A DNA stretch of 64,000 nt from Chitinophaga pinensis. GTDB lineage: Bacteria; Bacteroidota; Bacteroidia; Chitinophagales; CAMDFR01. The stretch's first letter is position 1. Every line of letters starts with the position of its first letter. Below are positions 17,559 to 25,092 of the stretch, piece by piece. The notes beneath the pieces were generated by a model. It was not told the origin of the DNA and searched no databases. It saw nothing but the letters and a program-made list of their open reading frames with translations. The DNA lies in NCBI GenBank assembly GCA_945860705.1, contig CAMART010000015.1, forward strand, positions 1-64,000, read 5' to 3'. The position numbers and the translations under genes were made by a program.

Positions 17559-18650
17559 ATGACGGACATTGAATTAACCAAAAATGAATTAAAAAAATTT
17601 TTTGAACTAAATAAAACTCTATTAGTTCTTGATACACCATATGAAAAATGGAATGAATCAGCTGTATTATTTTCGAGTAACGATTCTGTCAAAGGGAAAG
17701 TTTATTTTAAAATCAAGACAATAGAATTCAAATTGAAACATAAGGCTTGGATGCCTTACACAATGTCTGGAATAAGAGACTATAATTCAGAGCATTGGTT
17801 CAAAACACCATTAGATATTGTTAAAAATGGAGAGTTTATTTTCCCATCAGATCAAAATGGAAAATTAATCTACGAGCAAATACCATCTCTTTGTTTAAAT
17901 ATAAAAGAAGCTAAGCAAAATTATATGATAGAATGTGAGCGCAAAAGGCAAGAGGAACTTCGTCTTGCTGAATCTAATCGACTTCAAAAATTGTCCTCCA
18001 ATAAATCTCAGGTGTTATTCGATTTAGATAAAAACAATGATGGCAATGTCGATTTAATAGAAAATGATTTCAATAAACTTTTAAATAAAAACCAAAAAAC
18101 AATTCTTGGTGTAGATTCAAAATACATACATCAATTTGTTAAGGTTTCTAATTTCATCAAAACAAAAAAACAAAATACACAAAAGATTTTCGAGTCAATT
18201 CGAGATACGAGTACACAAGAAGAGTTAGAAGAAAGAGTAGCTCTATTAAAAAATCAAATACACTCCTATGAGCTTTTGGTATTTCACTCGATAAATATGA
18301 TTGGCGCCCTCGTTTCAGAAGACTTAATTACATTCTATGAAATATATGAATCCTTTGACAAACTTGGAATGTTCAATTCAAATTGGGAAAACGAGGTGTC
18401 AGAAAAGCTTACAAATATTGGTGATAAACTAGATGATTTAATGCAATCAATATACAATATGGAACAAAATATCGTGAGTGAATTAAGTCATTTAAGTTAT
18501 GTTACACAAGAATCTTTTGAGGATTTGAATAGATCAGTAACAAGTCAATTAAGAGAAGTAGAATCTTCAATAAACACCAATAATTTATTGACTGGTATTC
18601 AGACTTATCAGTTGTATAAGATTAATAAGAATACAAAGGGAATAAGATAA
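17559..18650 (+). CDS. EF-hand-like, coiled-coil protein of unknown function
   Basis: 363 residues and no signal peptide, so cytosolic. Residues 1-115 form an unrecognised domain; a helical linker follows; a calcium-binding-like loop DKNNDGNVDLIE lies near residue 157; the C-terminal half (about 210-350) is strongly helical with coiled-coil heptads (LEERVALLKNQIHSYELL, TNIGDKLDDLMQSIYNMEQ). Its partner, an HNH nuclease gene, starts 4 nt after its stop. The pair occupies one cassette of the array. A defence role is possible but unproven. Confidence 0.6.
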   Translation: MTDIELTKNELKKFFELNKTLLVLDTPYEKWNESAVLFSSNDSVKGKVYFKIKTIEFKLKHKAWMPYTMSGIRDYNSEHWFKTPLDIVKNGEFIFPSDQNGKLIYEQIPSLCLNIKEAKQNYMIECERKRQEELRLAESNRLQKLSSNKSQVLFDLDKNNDGNVDLIENDFNKLLNKNQKTILGVDSKYIHQFVKVSNFIKTKKQNTQKIFESIRDTSTQEELEERVALLKNQIHSYELLVFHSINMIGALVSEDLITFYEIYESFDKLGMFNSNWENEVSEKLTNIGDKLDDLMQSIYNMEQNIVSELSHLSYVTQESFEDLNRSVTSQLREVESSINTNNLLTGIQTYQLYKINKNTKGIR

Positions 18651-18654
18651 TAAT

Positions 18655-19119
18655 ATGGAAACTGCCGAACTAGATCGTTTAACAAACCTTTTTTATAGCT
18701 TCAAACAAAGAGGTGAAAGACATTTTTCAAAAAAAGAGTTTTTAAATTGGTATTCTGCAAATATAGATTTAGGATGCTATTACTGTGGTTTAGAAATCGA
18801 AACTCAAATTAGTATTATTGAAAGTGGTAAACTAAGTTCAAACCGTTTCTTCACTTACAAATACAAAAACAAAAGTGGGGTAGAAAAATATGGTACTCGA
18901 GGTAAATCTTTCGAAGTAGACAGAAAAAACCCTAAAGGACCTTATTCATCAAGCAATTGTGTACTATGCTGTTATTTTTGCAATAATGATAAAAGCGATG
19001 TTTTTATCTCCGAACAATATTTAAAATTCATAGGCGGAAATAAAGAAAACAAAAAAAACAACCCTCGATATATATACTTAAAATCATTACTGGATAATTT
19101 AAAGCATAAAAATAAATAA
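18655..19119 (+). CDS. HNH-type endonuclease
   Basis: 154 residues. A CYYCG zinc knuckle (about residues 42-46) and a second CCYFCNNDKSD knuckle frame the core EVDRKNPKGPYSSSNCVLCC, the usual spacing of HNH nucleases (xxDRxxP...Y...N...CxxCNxxK). The first histidine of the classical motif is replaced here by Glu/Val before Asp. It probably cuts DNA. It lies 4 nt after the EF-hand/coiled-coil gene, the two forming a two-gene unit. Confidence 0.75.
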   Translation: METAELDRLTNLFYSFKQRGERHFSKKEFLNWYSANIDLGCYYCGLEIETQISIIESGKLSSNRFFTYKYKNKSGVEKYGTRGKSFEVDRKNPKGPYSSSNCVLCCYFCNNDKSDVFISEQYLKFIGGNKENKKNNPRYIYLKSLLDNLKHKNK

Positions 19120-19124
19120 ACCCC

Positions 19125-19154
19125 GCCCATAACAGCGATTACAAATAATTTGGC
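19125..19154 (+). repeat. Truncated attC-like repeat
   Basis: GCCCATAAC (19125-19133), a single A, GCGATT..., then TTTGGC at 19149-19154 resembles only the left half of the full repeats. The right arm with GTTATGGGC is missing. The box is nevertheless complementary to GTTATGGGC at 17523, the start of the same cassette. Confidence 0.6.
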
Positions 19155-19175
19155 AAATAAAAATAGACTTAAACA

Positions 19176-19466
19176 ATGGACATACTTACATTAGCAGGTT
19201 TAACCCTTAATACCATTGGTTCAGTATTCTTGGCTTTTTCATTAAACAGAACGACTAAAATGCTTAACACTTCTGTAACTGCTTTGGAGCACTACAAAGA
19301 TACATATTTAAGTGGTGGTGACGTTCTATCCTTCACTGGAATCGATATTCATAGAAATAGAGCTTTAAAAAATTCACGAATTCTGACAAATATCGGGGTG
19401 ACACTTTTAATATTGGGTTTTGTATTGCAAATTATCAGCTTGACAACAAACCAAACCAGCCCATAA
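19176..19466 (+). CDS. Small two-helix membrane protein
   Basis: 96 residues: membrane helix 1 (ILTLAGLTLNTIGSVFLAFSL), a polar loop of about 45 residues, and membrane helix 2 (ILTNIGVTLLILGFVLQIISL). No family is recognised. The stop codon TAA (19464-19466) lies inside the outer box GCCCATAAC of the following repeat, so gene end and repeat are fused, as in compact gene cassettes. Confidence 0.6.
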   Translation: MDILTLAGLTLNTIGSVFLAFSLNRTTKMLNTSVTALEHYKDTYLSGGDVLSFTGIDIHRNRALKNSRILTNIGVTLLILGFVLQIISLTTNQTSP

Positions 19467-19594
19467 CAGGCGTTTGGCTCAATGGCGGGTGACGTGGTTA
19501 ATTGAACATTCTACCTCGCACCAACTTTTGTGGTGTATTGACAGTTTTGTGCTCCGAAATCCGCCACTGCGCCAAGCGCCAAACCGTTATGGGC
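19459..19594 (+). repeat. attC-like imperfect palindrome B (136 nt)
   Basis: Outer boxes GCCCATAAC (19459-19467) and GTTATGGGC (19586-19594). Stem GGCGTTTGGC (19469-19478) with GCCAAGCGCC (19571-19580). Inner stem TGGCGG (19483-19488) with CCGCCA (19561-19566). Spacers are 1 nt left and AAACC right, the same geometry as repeat A. The terminal loop holds GTGGTTAATTGAACATT, ACCAACTTTTGTGGTG and TTTTGTGCTCCG. Confidence 0.82.
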
Positions 19595-19735
19595 AAGTTT
19601 AAAATACATAGCGGTTCAAAGTAGGCTGACCACCTAAAGTGACAGACAAAAAAGTGGAGACATGAAAACCACTCTAAAAACAGGGAGTATTCTGAAAATC
19701 CATAAGAGTAGGAACAAAATTTAAAAAATAATAAA

Positions 19736-20056
19736 ATGTGTAAAATTTACAGTGGTTCTTCGGGATATACCGTTGTTGCAAGAGTCGAAAATGGTAAAGT
19801 TTATAGCGGATCGTCTGGATATAATGTTATTGCTCGCATTGATGGGACAAAAATATATTCAGGTTCTTCAGGTTATACAGTTTTAGCCCGTGTAGATGGT
19901 GAAAAAATATACAGCGGATCTTCTGGCTACAATGTTATTGGTAGAATCGATGGTCTAAAATGTTATTCTGGTTCTTCTGGGTATACAGTAGCAGCAAGAA
20001 ATGAAGGTTGTGGCGGAATGAGTTTTGCAGCAGGTGCCGCAGCTGCAGCTTTGTAG
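19736..20056 (+). CDS. 18-residue tandem-repeat protein (beta-flower-like)
   Basis: 106 residues, composed of five near-identical 18-residue units, [IV]YSGSSGY[TN]V..AR.[DE]G.K, which alternate T and N at the tenth position, followed by an Ala/Gly-rich tail (GGMSFAAGAAAAAL). No signal peptide. The regular beta pattern fits small propeller-like 'beta flower' proteins known from Bacteroidota as I recall, or a short beta solenoid. Function unknown. It is the only gene of its cassette. A 141-nt leader separates it from repeat B. Confidence 0.72.
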   Translation: MCKIYSGSSGYTVVARVENGKVYSGSSGYNVIARIDGTKIYSGSSGYTVLARVDGEKIYSGSSGYNVIGRIDGLKCYSGSSGYTVAARNEGCGGMSFAAGAAAAAL

Positions 20057-20063
20057 ATAACCA

Positions 20064-20201
20064 GCCCATAACAGCACATTGGCGGATATGGCGGGTGCAG
20101 TGGTAATTAGAACATCTGTGCTTCTAAAGAATTTTAGTGGTAAATTGATAGTTCAATGCTCCTAAGTCCGCCACATCGCCAATCTGCAAAACGTCAGGCT
20201 G
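20064..20201 (+). repeat. attC-like imperfect palindrome C (138 nt)
   Basis: Outer box GCCCATAAC (20064-20072). Stem GCACATTGGC (20074-20083) with GCCAATCTGC (20178-20187). Inner stem TGGCGG (20089-20094) with CCGCCA (20168-20173). Spacers are 1 nt left and AAAAC right. The right box is GTCAGGCTG (20193-20201), not GTTATGGGC, so the last site of the array has a different junction. The terminal loop shares GTGGTAATTAGAACAT and GTTCAATGCTCC with the other repeats. Confidence 0.78.
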
Positions 20202-20618
20202 TGAAAAAACTAAGTTTTATTTTAATTAAGTACTTTTTCTGTTGTATAATCTTTGAGGTGTGATTTGTTTTCGATTTTTGAGCCGTGTTTTTTAGATATA
20301 TATTTTCATCTCAAAAAATATAAACGACCGTTTTAGCTCTAAATAGATTCGTTTAATAAAAATTATAGCCCTCACTCGTCCTCGTTTAACGAAGTATAAC
20401 GAGGATGATATAAACAGCGTTTGTAACGCTTTATTTAAAAATTATATTTATGATTTTCCTCGCTTTAAAAGCGCATCCAGAAACACAGATAAAATGATAT
20501 TAATAATGCCATCCAATATCTTTTCTAATTTCATGTACACTGCTTCGTTTTATTTTATTCTTATAATTGTGAATTATTTTTTCACAATTTATTACGTTAA
20601 AGCGCGACTCTGACGTTA
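20202..20618. other. Gene-free stretch at the right end of the array
   Basis: No convincing ORF on either strand. It contains several short inverted repeats: TCCTCGTT/AACGAGGA (20379-20405), AGCGTT/AACGCT (about 20416-20431) and TTGTGAA/TTCACAA (about 20568-20589). TGTGAAAAAA just right of repeat C is repeated in inverse near 20580. It may be a decayed cassette or the array's junction with the chromosome. Confidence 0.5.
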
Positions 20619-20975
20619 TTATACACTCTGTCCAAAAGTGAGTAAATTATTATCAGGATCAAGTAGTGAAAACTCCATCTGTCCCCAAGGTTTTACTTGA
20701 AGTGAACCATTAGGATGTATCGGTACATTATTGATTAGTAATGATTCATAGTATTCTTTAATATTATCAACACTTATGTATACCTGTCCATAGTTTTGAT
20801 GTATATCCAATTCTTTATATTGAAAAAAATGAATCTGTATTGCATCTTTTTGTAACATGAGATATTCATCAAATACATCACTACCATATAATTCAAAACC
20901 TAATTGATTTTTATAATAATCAGTTGTGATACGTTTATCTCGCATCGGTAGTTTCGGATGTATTTGTATTAGCAT
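20619..20975 (-). CDS. VOC (glyoxalase/bleomycin-resistance) superfamily protein
   Basis: 118 residues, one VOC domain made of two beta-alpha-beta-beta-beta modules: IHPKLPMRDKRITTDYYKNQLGFELYG, then VYISVDNIKEYYESLLINNVPI...GQMEFSLLDPDNNLLTFGQ. The C-terminal DPDNNLLTF is the family's usual ending. Members bind metals, drugs or small metabolites; the substrate cannot be read from the sequence. Its own promoter box is 20992-20999 on the minus strand. Confidence 0.85.
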   Translation of the reverse strand: MLIQIHPKLPMRDKRITTDYYKNQLGFELYGSDVFDEYLMLQKDAIQIHFFQYKELDIHQNYGQVYISVDNIKEYYESLLINNVPIHPNGSLQVKPWGQMEFSLLDPDNNLLTFGQSV

Positions 20976-20991
20976 TTGATTTTTAAGAATT

Positions 20992-20999
20992 CAAAAATA
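20992..20999 (-). promoter_or_regulatory. Promoter -7 box of the VOC gene
   Basis: Minus strand reads TATTTTTG, 16 nt upstream of the ATG. Confidence 0.5.
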
Positions 21000-21011
21000 T
21001 AATAAATAATT

Positions 21012-21422
21012 TTATTGCTTATAAATTCTTACAACTAATTTATTATCAAAACCAAACATGTCATTTCCTCCTTTTTGAGTTCTCAGATAAGTAGAACTAG
21101 AACCTTTTTTACTTTTATATTCAATTGCAAATATTGATTGAGCAAGCCCAAAACTATCTTTTGCTACGATATTATAAGTGATATTTCCTGATAATAATAC
21201 ATATAGTGTTTGGTCTAACTGTTGTAAACTATCGTATGAGATGTAATTATTTAATATAGGAATCTGTCCTTTATATTCATTATTTATATACAGTGATAAT
21301 GGGACGGTATTACTATCAATTGTAGAATAGAAATAATATTCATTGTCTTCTACTTTACTACAATTTGTTGTAAAAAGAGAAATAGCAATAACGGTAATAA
21401 ATAGGAAAAGTAGCTTTTTCAT
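21012..21422 (-). CDS. Small lipoprotein, unknown function
   Basis: 136 residues with a signal LLFLFITVIAISLFTTNC in which the cysteine (residue 21) is the lipidation site. The mature beta-rich domain (about 115 residues) is not recognised. It lies between the VOC gene and the glycan cluster, with its own promoter at 21451-21458. Confidence 0.68.
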   Translation of the reverse strand: MKKLLFLFITVIAISLFTTNCSKVEDNEYYFYSTIDSNTVPLSLYINNEYKGQIPILNNYISYDSLQQLDQTLYVLLSGNITYNIVAKDSFGLAQSIFAIEYKSKKGSSSTYLRTQKGGNDMFGFDNKLVVRIYKQ

Positions 21423-21450
21423 TGTGTTTTTTTTGTTTAGAGTATAACGA

Positions 21451-21458
21451 CAAACATA
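21451..21458 (-). promoter_or_regulatory. Promoter -7 box of the lipoprotein gene
   Basis: Minus strand reads TATGTTTG, 28 nt upstream of the ATG. Confidence 0.5.
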
Positions 21459-21549
21459 AGTATTTATTATTTTATAGAAATATACAAATAGAAATAATAC
21501 TCTAGTGCGAAAAAAAATAATGAAATATTAATTGTTGTCATATATACTT

Positions 21550-22140
21550 CTACTCTCCCCAAACCTTCCTTGCTGTCATCCAGATGATTTTGATGTCTTC
21601 CGTCATGCTATGATTGGCTATATATTTTTGATTGATAAGAAGCTTTGCAGGCATTATTTCTTCTATATAAGTTTTTTCTGGGTCGGTACTTTGGCTGAGT
21701 AGTTCATTTTCTTTGTAGTACTCTAGCGATGCCCAATCAGTGATACCAGGTTGTACATTCAATACACTTCTTTGTGTAGCATCGTACATATCTACATATT
21801 TTTTCACCTCTGGTCTAGGTCCAACTATACTCATATCACCCAGTAGCACGTTGATGAGTTGAGGGAGTTCATCGAGTTTGTATTTACGAATATAATAACC
21901 TGTTTTTGTGATTCTATTGTCTCGCATACCTACGGTGAGCAAACCTTTTTTATCACTATCGGGACGCATACTTCTAAATTTATACAACTTGAATGGTACA
22001 AAATTTTTGCCTATACGCTCTTGAAAATAAAAGACGCCACCTTTGCTTTCGAGTACTATACAAATAGCCAAAAACAAAAACAATGGACTTAAAAACAATA
22101 ATCCAAAAAAGGAAACTACTATATCAAAGAAACGTTTCAT
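21550..22140 (-). CDS. Undecaprenyl-phosphate sugar phosphotransferase (PglC/WcaJ type)
   Basis: 196 residues: a re-entrant N-terminal membrane helix (FFDIVVSFFGLLFLSPLFLFLAICI) and the catalytic core FQERIGKNFVPFKLYKFRSM, with RKYKLDELPQLINVLLGDMSIVGPRPE, diagnostic of monotopic phosphoglycosyl transferases. It starts lipid-linked glycan synthesis by moving a sugar-1-phosphate from a UDP-sugar to undecaprenyl phosphate at the inner membrane. Length matches the short PglC form rather than the long WcaJ form. It overlaps the preceding aminotransferase gene by 1 nt (TAATG), so the two are coupled. Confidence 0.92.
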   Translation of the reverse strand: MKRFFDIVVSFFGLLFLSPLFLFLAICIVLESKGGVFYFQERIGKNFVPFKLYKFRSMRPDSDKKGLLTVGMRDNRITKTGYYIRKYKLDELPQLINVLLGDMSIVGPRPEVKKYVDMYDATQRSVLNVQPGITDWASLEYYKENELLSQSTDPEKTYIEEIMPAKLLINQKYIANHSMTEDIKIIWMTARKVWGE

Positions 22141-23354
22141 TATGCAGATACTGTTTCTGTATAGCTTTTTACAATTGCATCTATTACCGTTTGTATCTGA
22201 TCATCTGTCATAGCATAAAATACTGGAAGACTTATTTCGTTTTCCCAAAGTGCTTTAGATACAGGATAATCCTCCATCACATATCCTCTAATTTTGTATG
22301 CAGTAAGCAGAGGAAGTGGTTTGTAGTGCACATTTACACTTACATCTTTATCAAAAATTTTCTGTATCATATCATTGCGTTTTGGCACATCAAATCCTTT
22401 GATACGCAATAGATACAAGTGATATGAGGTTTCTCTTGCTGCATCTTTATAATGTGGCGTGATAGCCCAATCGTATTTACTAAAAGCTGTAGTATATGCT
22501 TCAAAAATTTCTTTTCTACGTTTGAGAGTTTGACTATCATATCTTTTTAACTCTATCAAACCAATACTAGCAAGTATATCGGTCATATTGCATTTGTAGC
22601 CAGCATCTATCACATCATATTCCCAAGCACCTTTCTGCATTTTGGCAAGCGCATCTTTATTTTGTCCATGTAGTGAATACGTATTTAATTCATTGTACAA
22701 CTCAGTATTATCGTATGGTTTTGGAAGATTGATACAGATACCACCACCTTCAGCAGTAGTTAGGTTTTTTACTGCATGAAAAGAGAATACAGTGAAATCG
22801 CAAGCAGCACCTACTCTTTTACCTTTATAAAAAGCTCCAAAGGAATGTGCAGCATCATTGAGTACTAAAATTCTATTGAGTTTTTTTTGTCTATCAGTAT
22901 TAGCTGTAAAAAGTGCTTGAATAGCAGGCTCATTGACCATACTCATCAGTGCATCATAATTTACCGGAAGACCACCCACATCTACTGGCAAAATCACTTT
23001 AGTTTTTGATGTGATGGCATTGCGAACAGATTCAATATTGATGGTGAAATCTTCGTTTACATCTACAAGTATAGGTTTAGCGCCACAATGTATCACTATA
23101 TTTGCGCTAGCACAATATGTATAAGCAGGCACTATCACTTCGTCTCCAGCTTGTACACCAAACCAATGAAGCAACATCTCAGCTCCTGCAGTCCAACTAT
23201 TTACAGCCAAAAATTTTTCTACACCACAGTATGCAGCTACTTCTTTTTCAAACTGCTTGGTTCTAGGACCAGTAGTAATCCAACCACTTTTGAGAGCGGC
23301 TACTACTTCATTGATTATTTCATCATCTATTCTGGGTGGCGAAAATGGAATCAT
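22140..23354 (-). CDS. DegT/DnrJ/EryC1 sugar aminotransferase
   Basis: 404 residues, a PLP enzyme that transaminates a nucleotide-linked keto-sugar. PAYTYCASANIVIHCGAKPILVDV and the PLP lysine K196 in SFHAVKNLTTAEGGG are typical. The C-terminal part (YHLYLLRIKGF, NVHYKPLPLL, EISLPVFYAMTDDQ) matches sugar aminotransferases making amino-dideoxy sugars. It precedes the PglC-like gene and overlaps it by 1 nt, which fits synthesis of the first sugar of a surface glycan. Confidence 0.9.
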   Translation of the reverse strand: MIPFSPPRIDDEIINEVVAALKSGWITTGPRTKQFEKEVAAYCGVEKFLAVNSWTAGAEMLLHWFGVQAGDEVIVPAYTYCASANIVIHCGAKPILVDVNEDFTINIESVRNAITSKTKVILPVDVGGLPVNYDALMSMVNEPAIQALFTANTDRQKKLNRILVLNDAAHSFGAFYKGKRVGAACDFTVFSFHAVKNLTTAEGGGICINLPKPYDNTELYNELNTYSLHGQNKDALAKMQKGAWEYDVIDAGYKCNMTDILASIGLIELKRYDSQTLKRRKEIFEAYTTAFSKYDWAITPHYKDAARETSYHLYLLRIKGFDVPKRNDMIQKIFDKDVSVNVHYKPLPLLTAYKIRGYVMEDYPVSKALWENEISLPVFYAMTDDQIQTVIDAIVKSYTETVSA

Positions 23355-23872
23355 TCTTCGGTTTTATTTTTATTGATTAATACTTCTTGGTAAATATAAG
23401 GACTTGAATATGAAAATCTAGATTTTGTCTTAATATTTAGTTTGTAGTTTTTTAAAAACTCTTTGAGTAAATAAGCGTACTGATTATATTTTTCATCATT
23501 TATTGCTGATGATTCATTCGCTTTTTTTAAGAAACTAAATGTAAATAAATCAATAATACCGTTGTTTCTACAATAGATTCTATGAAAGCAAGAAGTGTTC
23601 TTTTCCCATTTAAAATCATGTGTTCTCAGAAATGTAGCAAACTCTCTAAACATAGAATTGTATGACATTTGAAATGCTTGTTGCTCTTTAGCACTTTTTA
23701 GTATACTAAGTTTATTATTGTTATTGATAGCTTGAGGATACAACTTGATAAGGCTATCTTCAGCTATTGCATATTTATACATGGTATCTATCGACAGCAC
23801 TATTGTTTGCGCATTGATATCAGCAAAACTAAATAAAAATAATATACTAAAATAAGATAAAAAGTGCTTCAT
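23351..23872 (-). CDS. Secreted protein of unknown function in the glycan cluster
   Basis: 173 residues with a signal peptide (YFSILFLFSFADINAQ). No domain is recognised. It is wedged between two aminotransferase genes and overlaps the next one by 4 nt (ATGA), so it is part of the transcription unit, yet it has its own promoter box just upstream. The association with glycan synthesis may be incidental. Confidence 0.6.
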   Translation of the reverse strand: MKHFLSYFSILFLFSFADINAQTIVLSIDTMYKYAIAEDSLIKLYPQAINNNNKLSILKSAKEQQAFQMSYNSMFREFATFLRTHDFKWEKNTSCFHRIYCRNNGIIDLFTFSFLKKANESSAINDEKYNQYAYLLKEFLKNYKLNIKTKSRFSYSSPYIYQEVLINKNKTEE

Positions 23873-23882
23873 AATTGTTAAA

Positions 23883-23890
23883 CAAAAATA
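23883..23890 (-). promoter_or_regulatory. Internal promoter -7 box in the glycan cluster
   Basis: Minus strand reads TATTTTTG, 10 nt upstream of the ATG of the secreted protein. Confidence 0.45.
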
Positions 23891-23919
23891 AGCTTATCCT
23901 TTGAGAAAAATAGGTAGAA

Positions 23920-25092
23920 TTATGAGATTATTAAATTATCTTTTTCTGATAAAATAAATGCTTTTATTTTTGTTAAATAGGTATTATCTATATTTATACC
24001 AGTTGGAAGATTGATGATATGTTGGCTCAATTTTTCAGCTATAGGATTGCTTCCCCAAGTGTATTGCCATAGCTGATGATCTTTTTCTATAGGATGGATG
24101 GGAGAATTAAACCATTCGCCAAGTTCTATTTTTTGTTCATTGGCTCTCTGTATAAATCCTTTTCTATCTTTTACCAATAAAGGATATTTTAGATATGAAT
24201 GAACATAATCTGCATCTATTTTTTGTATATGAACACCTAGTTTAGCAAAGAATATATCATACTCCTGAGCGATTTTTCTTTGATGAGTTACATACTTATC
24301 TAAATGAATAATTTCTTTTGTACCTACTCTTGCTTGTGCAGTAGACAATCCTTTTAAAAATCCTTTTGGCATGATTGGACGATCTAGTTCATCTCCCTGC
24401 GATGAACCTGTGATAATATTTTTCTCGCTTAACCATCTGTAGGTATTTACTGCGAGCCAATATGTTTGTGGCGTGATGAGGTTTTTTCTCACCCAAATCA
24501 AAGTACTTAAAGTGATATTATCTTTCAAGCTAGGCACTTCTGCATTTGCTTCTATTTCTTGTACTTTCTTAGCTAATGATGCATCATTGATATATGCTAT
24601 ACCACCTATACCTGTTGAGAAAGGTTTATTCCATTGTGTAGAAAAAAATGACGCTTTGAGTAAAGTACCATTGGCTTTGTTTTTATAAAAACCACCCATT
24701 CCATGTGTACAATCTTCTATTACTTCTATCCCATATTTTTGTCCTAGAGCAAGAAGTGTATCTATGTTAGGAGAAAGTCCAAAGGTATTTTGAGCAATGA
24801 TTACTTTAGTTTTTGAAGTGATCGCTTTTTCTACTTGAGCTATATCTATATTATATGTTGAACTTTCTATATCTACGTATACTGGTTTTGCGCCTAAGTA
24901 TATGATAGCATTGGGTACTACTACACAAGTGAAAGCTGGAATAATCACTTCATCATCTTCTCTAACTCCAAGTGCCTTGAGTATAGCATACAACCCTACT
25001 CTTCCCTTCCAAAAAAGAAAAACACGAGCATCATCTACTTTTAAGTAAGATGCTATTGCTTTTTTATATTTTGATAGTTGATTGTTTGACAT
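23920..25092 (-). CDS. Second DegT/DnrJ/EryC1 aminotransferase-like protein
   Basis: 390 residues. The fold-type I pattern is clear (IPAFTCVVVPNAIIYLGAKPVYVD, EDCTHGMGG) and the candidate PLP lysine is K156 in TQWNKPFSTGIGG. It is diverged from the other aminotransferase of the cluster and closer to the group with an FSTQWNK motif. It probably acts on a different keto-sugar, or on an amino sugar precursor. Its ATG is next to the stop codon of the glycosyltransferase gene. Confidence 0.85.
   Translation of the reverse strand: MSNNQLSKYKKAIASYLKVDDARVFLFWKGRVGLYAILKALGVREDDEVIIPAFTCVVVPNAIIYLGAKPVYVDIESSTYNIDIAQVEKAITSKTKVIIAQNTFGLSPNIDTLLALGQKYGIEVIEDCTHGMGGFYKNKANGTLLKASFFSTQWNKPFSTGIGGIAYINDASLAKKVQEIEANAEVPSLKDNITLSTLIWVRKNLITPQTYWLAVNTYRWLSEKNIITGSSQGDELDRPIMPKGFLKGLSTAQARVGTKEIIHLDKYVTHQRKIAQEYDIFFAKLGVHIQKIDADYVHSYLKYPLLVKDRKGFIQRANEQKIELGEWFNSPIHPIEKDHQLWQYTWGSNPIAEKLSQHIINLPTGINIDNTYLTKIKAFILSEKDNLIIS

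Noticed and set aside
19662-19725. Short ORF (about 20 codons, starts MKTTLKTG) upstream of the repeat protein
   Set aside because: Too short and without promoter or composition support; it could be a leader peptide but there is nothing to show it.
19741-20010. Five regularly spaced 54-nt repeats that resemble a CRISPR-like or minisatellite array
   Set aside because: The period is a multiple of three, the frame is open throughout, and the changes between units are at codon third positions; it is a repeat-coding gene.
14184-20201. Palindromes as plain rho-independent terminators
   Set aside because: They are 136-138 nt long, lack T-runs, have large conserved loops and shared boxes with cassette start/end pairing, so a terminator role alone does not explain them.
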